From contig JBPCRW010000180.1 of the NCBI GenBank assembly GCA_050996405.1, positions 1 through 32,833 on the forward strand: a stretch of 32,833 nt of DNA, given 5' to 3'. The translations under genes and the position numbers were made by a program. Origin of the DNA: JBPCRW01 sp050996405 (GTDB lineage: Bacteria > Acidobacteriota > Blastocatellia > Pyrinomonadales > Pyrinomonadaceae). Of this stretch, positions 30,069 through 32,833 are shown one piece after another. The first letter of the stretch is position 1, and every line of letters starts with the position of its first letter. The notes under the pieces were generated by a model that saw only the letters and a program-made list of their open reading frames with translations, was not told the origin of the DNA and did not search any database.

Positions 30069-32450
30069 TCAATAAGCCTTTGTTAAATCAATTCCCGTAT
30101 AGTAATGCTTTAAAATCGCGTCGTATTTCACGCCCATTTTCGCCAAGCCGTAAGCACCGTATTGGCACATTCCAACGCCGTGACCCCATCCGCGCCCCGT
30201 GAATGAATACGAGATTGCGCGTCCCGTCGAATCATAGCGTTTATTTAAAACGAAAAGCTGTTCGTTTAATCTTAACGCGGAACGAATTTTTCCGCCTTTG
30301 AGATGAAAAGTGCCGCTGCTTCCGACGATTTCCAAATCGATGGCGCGGCGCGAAACACCTTTTTGCGCGATACGAACGTCATAGAGCGTGCCGATTCCGC
30401 GCACGTAACGCGAGAGGCGCGACTGCACTTGCGAGGGCGAAAGATTGACGTTCCACATCGTGAACGGCGACATTTTTTCGGCGACGGTCGTCGTGGTCGT
30501 CGGTTTGATTTCCAGATATGTGACTTCGCCTGCGGCGTTGGTCTGGTAATTTACCGTTTCGCCGCCGACGAGCGCGGCTTCTTTGACGGAGTAAAAATCG
30601 TCGCCGAACCCGCGAAACAGAAAAACATCGGAACGAACATTTAAAGTTTTGCTCGTTTTGCCTGTTTTGATAACGAGTTTGCCGTCCGCGCTCGGCTGTG
30701 CGATACCCGTTTGCAGCGCGGGCAGCCATTTTTTTTTCGTGTAAATCTGTTCGATAACGCGCAGCATTTTGGCGCGTGAAAAATGCCTGTCAGGTTTCAA
30801 AGTCAAATCGGGATAAATCGTCAGATAACCGTCGCGCAACAGGATGGCGACATCGGCGCGGCGGTCTTTCGGTATGTCGTTCGCGTCGTTGAAAGACAAT
30901 TGATAATTGATGTCGGATTCCGATAAAAGCGTGTCGGCGTAAGCGTCGCCGTAAAACAATTGCGCCAGTATTCGCGCCAGTTCCGCAGGTTTTGCCGTAT
31001 CCTTCGAGACGTTCGGAAAAGTTTTGCCGAGCCGAACCGCAATGTTGTTAATCCAATTTCCCATTTCGCTTATGGTTGGTGAATCCTTAAACCAATCGTC
31101 GGTTAATTGCGCTGTATTTAACTGAAAATTATTGACGGCAAACAGAGACATCAAGCGGACGAGTTCGAGATTTTCCGCATCGTCAATTTTGGCGGGCTGG
31201 CGAATCGTTTTTATCAAAAACGGGTCGAAATGCTGATGACCTTCGAGCGAACATTCCACGCCGCGCAAATACGGTTCGTTGAAATCGAAAATGTTTTCGC
31301 TGTTTTCTGTGCGCCCGCCGCAAGTCGAAGTGTAAAGCGCGTTTATCGGTTTGCCGTGATAAGTGGCGACAATGCCGCGCGTCTCAAGGACGGCTTGCGT
31401 TCCCATTGCGGATTCCGACGAATAGCCGCGATAAACCTGCGAGCGCGTCGTCGGCAGAATATCAAAACCCTGCGTGCCGAATTGATTAAGATTGGCGACG
31501 GCGTAAGTTCGCGCGGCGACGGCTTGCGCTTTTTCGGCTTCGAGCGCGGGCAGTCCGAGTTCGTTCGGCACAACGCCGCGCAGATAATCTTCCAGACTGA
31601 CGACATTGACAACCGTTAAACTGCCGCGCGAATTAACAAACACTTCAACTTTGCCGCGATACGCTTTGCCGTTGACGCGGACAGGTGTCAGGCGTTCGTT
31701 AGTCGAACTAAAGGCGACGGGTTTCAGCGAATTAAATTTCGCCGCAGGAGTTGCGCCGCTGACAATAACTTCGCGCAGATTCGGGTCAACATTTGCGTTT
31801 GTCGAATCACTCGTCGGGCTGCTCGAAGCGGTCGTTTTAACCAGACTGCGAACTTCGGATTTTCCAACCGTTTTTAATTGCTTTGAGAGCGCGACTGCAT
31901 CGGTCGAAGGCTGCTGAATTTTTTCAGTTACCGTCACGGCTTCATCAAAACCTCTGTCGCTCAAAAATTCCTTGTAGGCGTTGGTTTCTTCGATGGTGTT
32001 TTGTTTTTCGCCAATCGAAACGCGCCAAGTGTTTGTTTTCGTATCAATTGAAAAACCTGTCGGTTCGCCCGTCGCATCTTTCGCGTCCTTTGCAAGTTGC
32101 GCGGCTTCGGCTTGCGTGGCGATATTCTGAATCTCGAAATGATAAAGTTCGATTTGCGGCGGGCGATAAGCGCGTGCCGACGCGACAATTCGAGTCGTCG
32201 CCAAAAATTTCTGCGGCTCGTCCGAACTGACCGCGACCAGCGAAGAATCGCTCGTCGTAATCGAAACGCTTCGCGCGTTGGTCGTCAATCCGACACGAAT
32301 TTGCGGTTCGGCGGCGAGTTTGAAAATCGCCCGCGCTCTCGTTTCAACTTTTGCCGTTTCGCGGAAAGTTTCGACGGCAAAAGCCGCGTTTATCGAACCC
32401 GTGATTATCGAAAAAATTGCGAGTAGGGAAAACACATATCGGTAAAACAT
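30069..32450 (-). CDS. SpoIID/LytB-domain protein with SPOR-like region
   Basis: 793 residues with an N-terminal signal sequence (FSLLAIFSIITGSINAAFA). Residues about 100-175 resemble a SPOR peptidoglycan-binding domain (YHFEIQNIATQAEAAQLAKD ... WRVSIGEKQN). The SpoIID domain starts near GKVEVFVNSRGSLTVVNVVSLEDYLRGVVPNELG (with the catalytic-type Glu) and includes AVAARTYAV and STCGGRTENSENIF. It ends in GRGWGHGVGMCQYGAYGLAKMG and HYYTGIDL. About 250 residues are inserted between the two halves, part of them SLH-like (GYLTIYPDLTLKPDRHFSRAKML). SpoIID is a lytic transglycosylase of denuded glycan, so a cell-wall remodelling role is likely. No sporulation genes are seen. Confidence 0.9.
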   Translation of the reverse strand: MFYRYVFSLLAIFSIITGSINAAFAVETFRETAKVETRARAIFKLAAEPQIRVGLTTNARSVSITTSDSSLVAVSSDEPQKFLATTRIVASARAYRPPQIELYHFEIQNIATQAEAAQLAKDAKDATGEPTGFSIDTKTNTWRVSIGEKQNTIEETNAYKEFLSDRGFDEAVTVTEKIQQPSTDAVALSKQLKTVGKSEVRSLVKTTASSSPTSDSTNANVDPNLREVIVSGATPAAKFNSLKPVAFSSTNERLTPVRVNGKAYRGKVEVFVNSRGSLTVVNVVSLEDYLRGVVPNELGLPALEAEKAQAVAARTYAVANLNQFGTQGFDILPTTRSQVYRGYSSESAMGTQAVLETRGIVATYHGKPINALYTSTCGGRTENSENIFDFNEPYLRGVECSLEGHQHFDPFLIKTIRQPAKIDDAENLELVRLMSLFAVNNFQLNTAQLTDDWFKDSPTISEMGNWINNIAVRLGKTFPNVSKDTAKPAELARILAQLFYGDAYADTLLSESDINYQLSFNDANDIPKDRRADVAILLRDGYLTIYPDLTLKPDRHFSRAKMLRVIEQIYTKKKWLPALQTGIAQPSADGKLVIKTGKTSKTLNVRSDVFLFRGFGDDFYSVKEAALVGGETVNYQTNAAGEVTYLEIKPTTTTTVAEKMSPFTMWNVNLSPSQVQSRLSRYVRGIGTLYDVRIAQKGVSRRAIDLEIVGSSGTFHLKGGKIRSALRLNEQLFVLNKRYDSTGRAISYSFTGRGWGHGVGMCQYGAYGLAKMGVKYDAILKHYYTGIDLTKAY

Positions 32451-32809
32451 AGAAATAATAATAAAAGTTTAAAGCGGAAATTGGAAATTGTTCGATGCGC
32501 CTGCCAGTTTGCGGCTTGTCGATTGCCGATTCCTTTTACATAAAATAATTTTAACAAAGAAAATCGAAAACGAGTTAATACTTCATTGCCGGAAATACAA
32601 AATACTGGCGAATAAAAGTCGATAAAGCAAAGCAGATAATCGTTAAAATTTTTTGCATTTTTTCACCTCGAATAAATTTTCAAATTGATTAAAACCGACC
32701 GGCGTAAAAAAATGTGACGGAAATCTTCAGTTGCGGAGAAATTTTCGGGCGTGATATATTTTCTTTTTCAAACAATCGCAAAAATTCAAAAATCTAAGGA
32801 AATTACAGA
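32451..32809. other. Divergent intergenic region between SpoIID and yebC
   Basis: It contains a 27-codon minus-strand ORF (32575-32658). A weak promoter candidate for yebC (TTGCGG at 32731-32736, 18-base spacer, TATATT at 32755-32760) lies in the right part. The left 120 bases hold GGAAATTGGAAATTG-type phrases but no clear hairpin. Confidence 0.35.
32575..32658 (-). CDS. 27-residue hydrophobic small ORF
   Basis: The minus strand has GAGGTG (32669-32664), then ATG at 32658 after 5 bases, an excellent ribosome binding site. The ORF reads MQKILTIICFALSTFIRQYF and ends VFPAMKY before TAA at 32575. Hydrophobic and partly signal-like. It precedes the SpoIID gene by 124 bases on the same strand. 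It could be a small membrane protein or a leader peptide. Confidence 0.5.
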   Translation of the reverse strand: MQKILTIICFALSTFIRQYFVFPAMKY

Positions 32810-32833
32810 ATGTCAGGTCATTCCAAATGGCAC
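32810..32833 (+). CDS. YebC/PmpR regulator, first eight codons (partial)
   Basis: ATG 32810 with AAGGAAA 9 bases upstream encodes MSGHSKWH and runs off the window. This octapeptide is the near-invariant start of the YebC/PmpR/TACO1 family, implicated in transcription regulation and translation of proline-rich stretches. Only the start is visible, so identity rests on that motif. Confidence 0.85.

Noticed and set aside
32731..32760. Promoter for yebC
   Set aside because: -35 matches only three of six with an 18-base spacer; kept only as a remark under the intergenic region.
1..32833. tRNA, rRNA, CRISPR arrays, riboswitches, transposases
   Set aside because: Looked for by eye and none found; repeats present are too short, too few or irregular for CRISPR.

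Overview
The window reads as chromosomal DNA of a Gram-negative, non-photosynthetic bacterium. My best guess is an acidobacterium of the Blastocatellia/Pyrinomonadaceae type. This rests on the gene mix: futalosine menaquinone genes mqnA and mqnC, a large SpoIID/LytB protein in a genome with a PagL-like outer-membrane enzyme, a DUF1572 DinB-like protein, Uma2, DUF2752, and the miaA-hfq-tmk-holB and dxr-rseP-ispG clusters. Base composition is moderate, with clearly AT-richer islands. The taxonomic call is inference; no rRNA gene is present.

Region 1 (1-8892) is a SUF iron-sulfur cluster operon, all on the plus strand, that looks repeatedly broken into. The first 30 bases end a reading frame in GLKLEGSVG, which matches what I remember of the SufB C-terminus. 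SufC, SufD, SufS and SufU follow. Between sufB and sufC lie a basic 133-residue protein, an orphan HigA-type antitoxin, a remnant of the ridA 5' end, a complete MntA/HepT (nucleotidyltransferase/HEPN) module, an intact ridA and a phzF-family gene. Between sufD and sufS is a small membrane ORF with a broken start. Between sufS and sufU are a secreted trypsin-like protease, a hicB antitoxin and a frameshifted hicA toxin.

Region 2 (8966-15782) carries a truncated haemoglobin, DUF1622 and a cyclase-family hydrolase on the minus strand, a small GNAT protein, mqnA, a secreted HEAT-repeat protein (minus), mqnC, an SRPBCC protein and an enolase-superfamily OSBS/NSAR enzyme. mqnA and mqnC belong to futalosine menaquinone synthesis, so the MenC-like enzyme is more likely an N-succinylamino acid racemase.

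Region 3 (15914-26062) holds the ABC-F protein EttA, a PagL-like deacylase, HisS, small secreted proteins, a DinB-like protein, and the isoprenoid/envelope cluster dxr-(uma2)-rseP-ispG.

Region 4 (26170-32833) is mostly minus strand: DUF2752, holB, tmk, hfq, miaA, two tiny envelope proteins and a SpoIID-domain protein. A 27-residue hydrophobic ORF with a strong ribosome binding site and the first eight codons of a YebC/PmpR regulator close the window.

The most unusual non-coding feature is a set of intergenic repeats with different sequences but one design: short tandem phrases folded into long inverted repeats. They sit at 1873, 14001, 14551, 15785, 17615, 18455, 20342, 26069, 27684 and 29685, often within a few bases of the next start codon. 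One has become the C-terminus of a protein.
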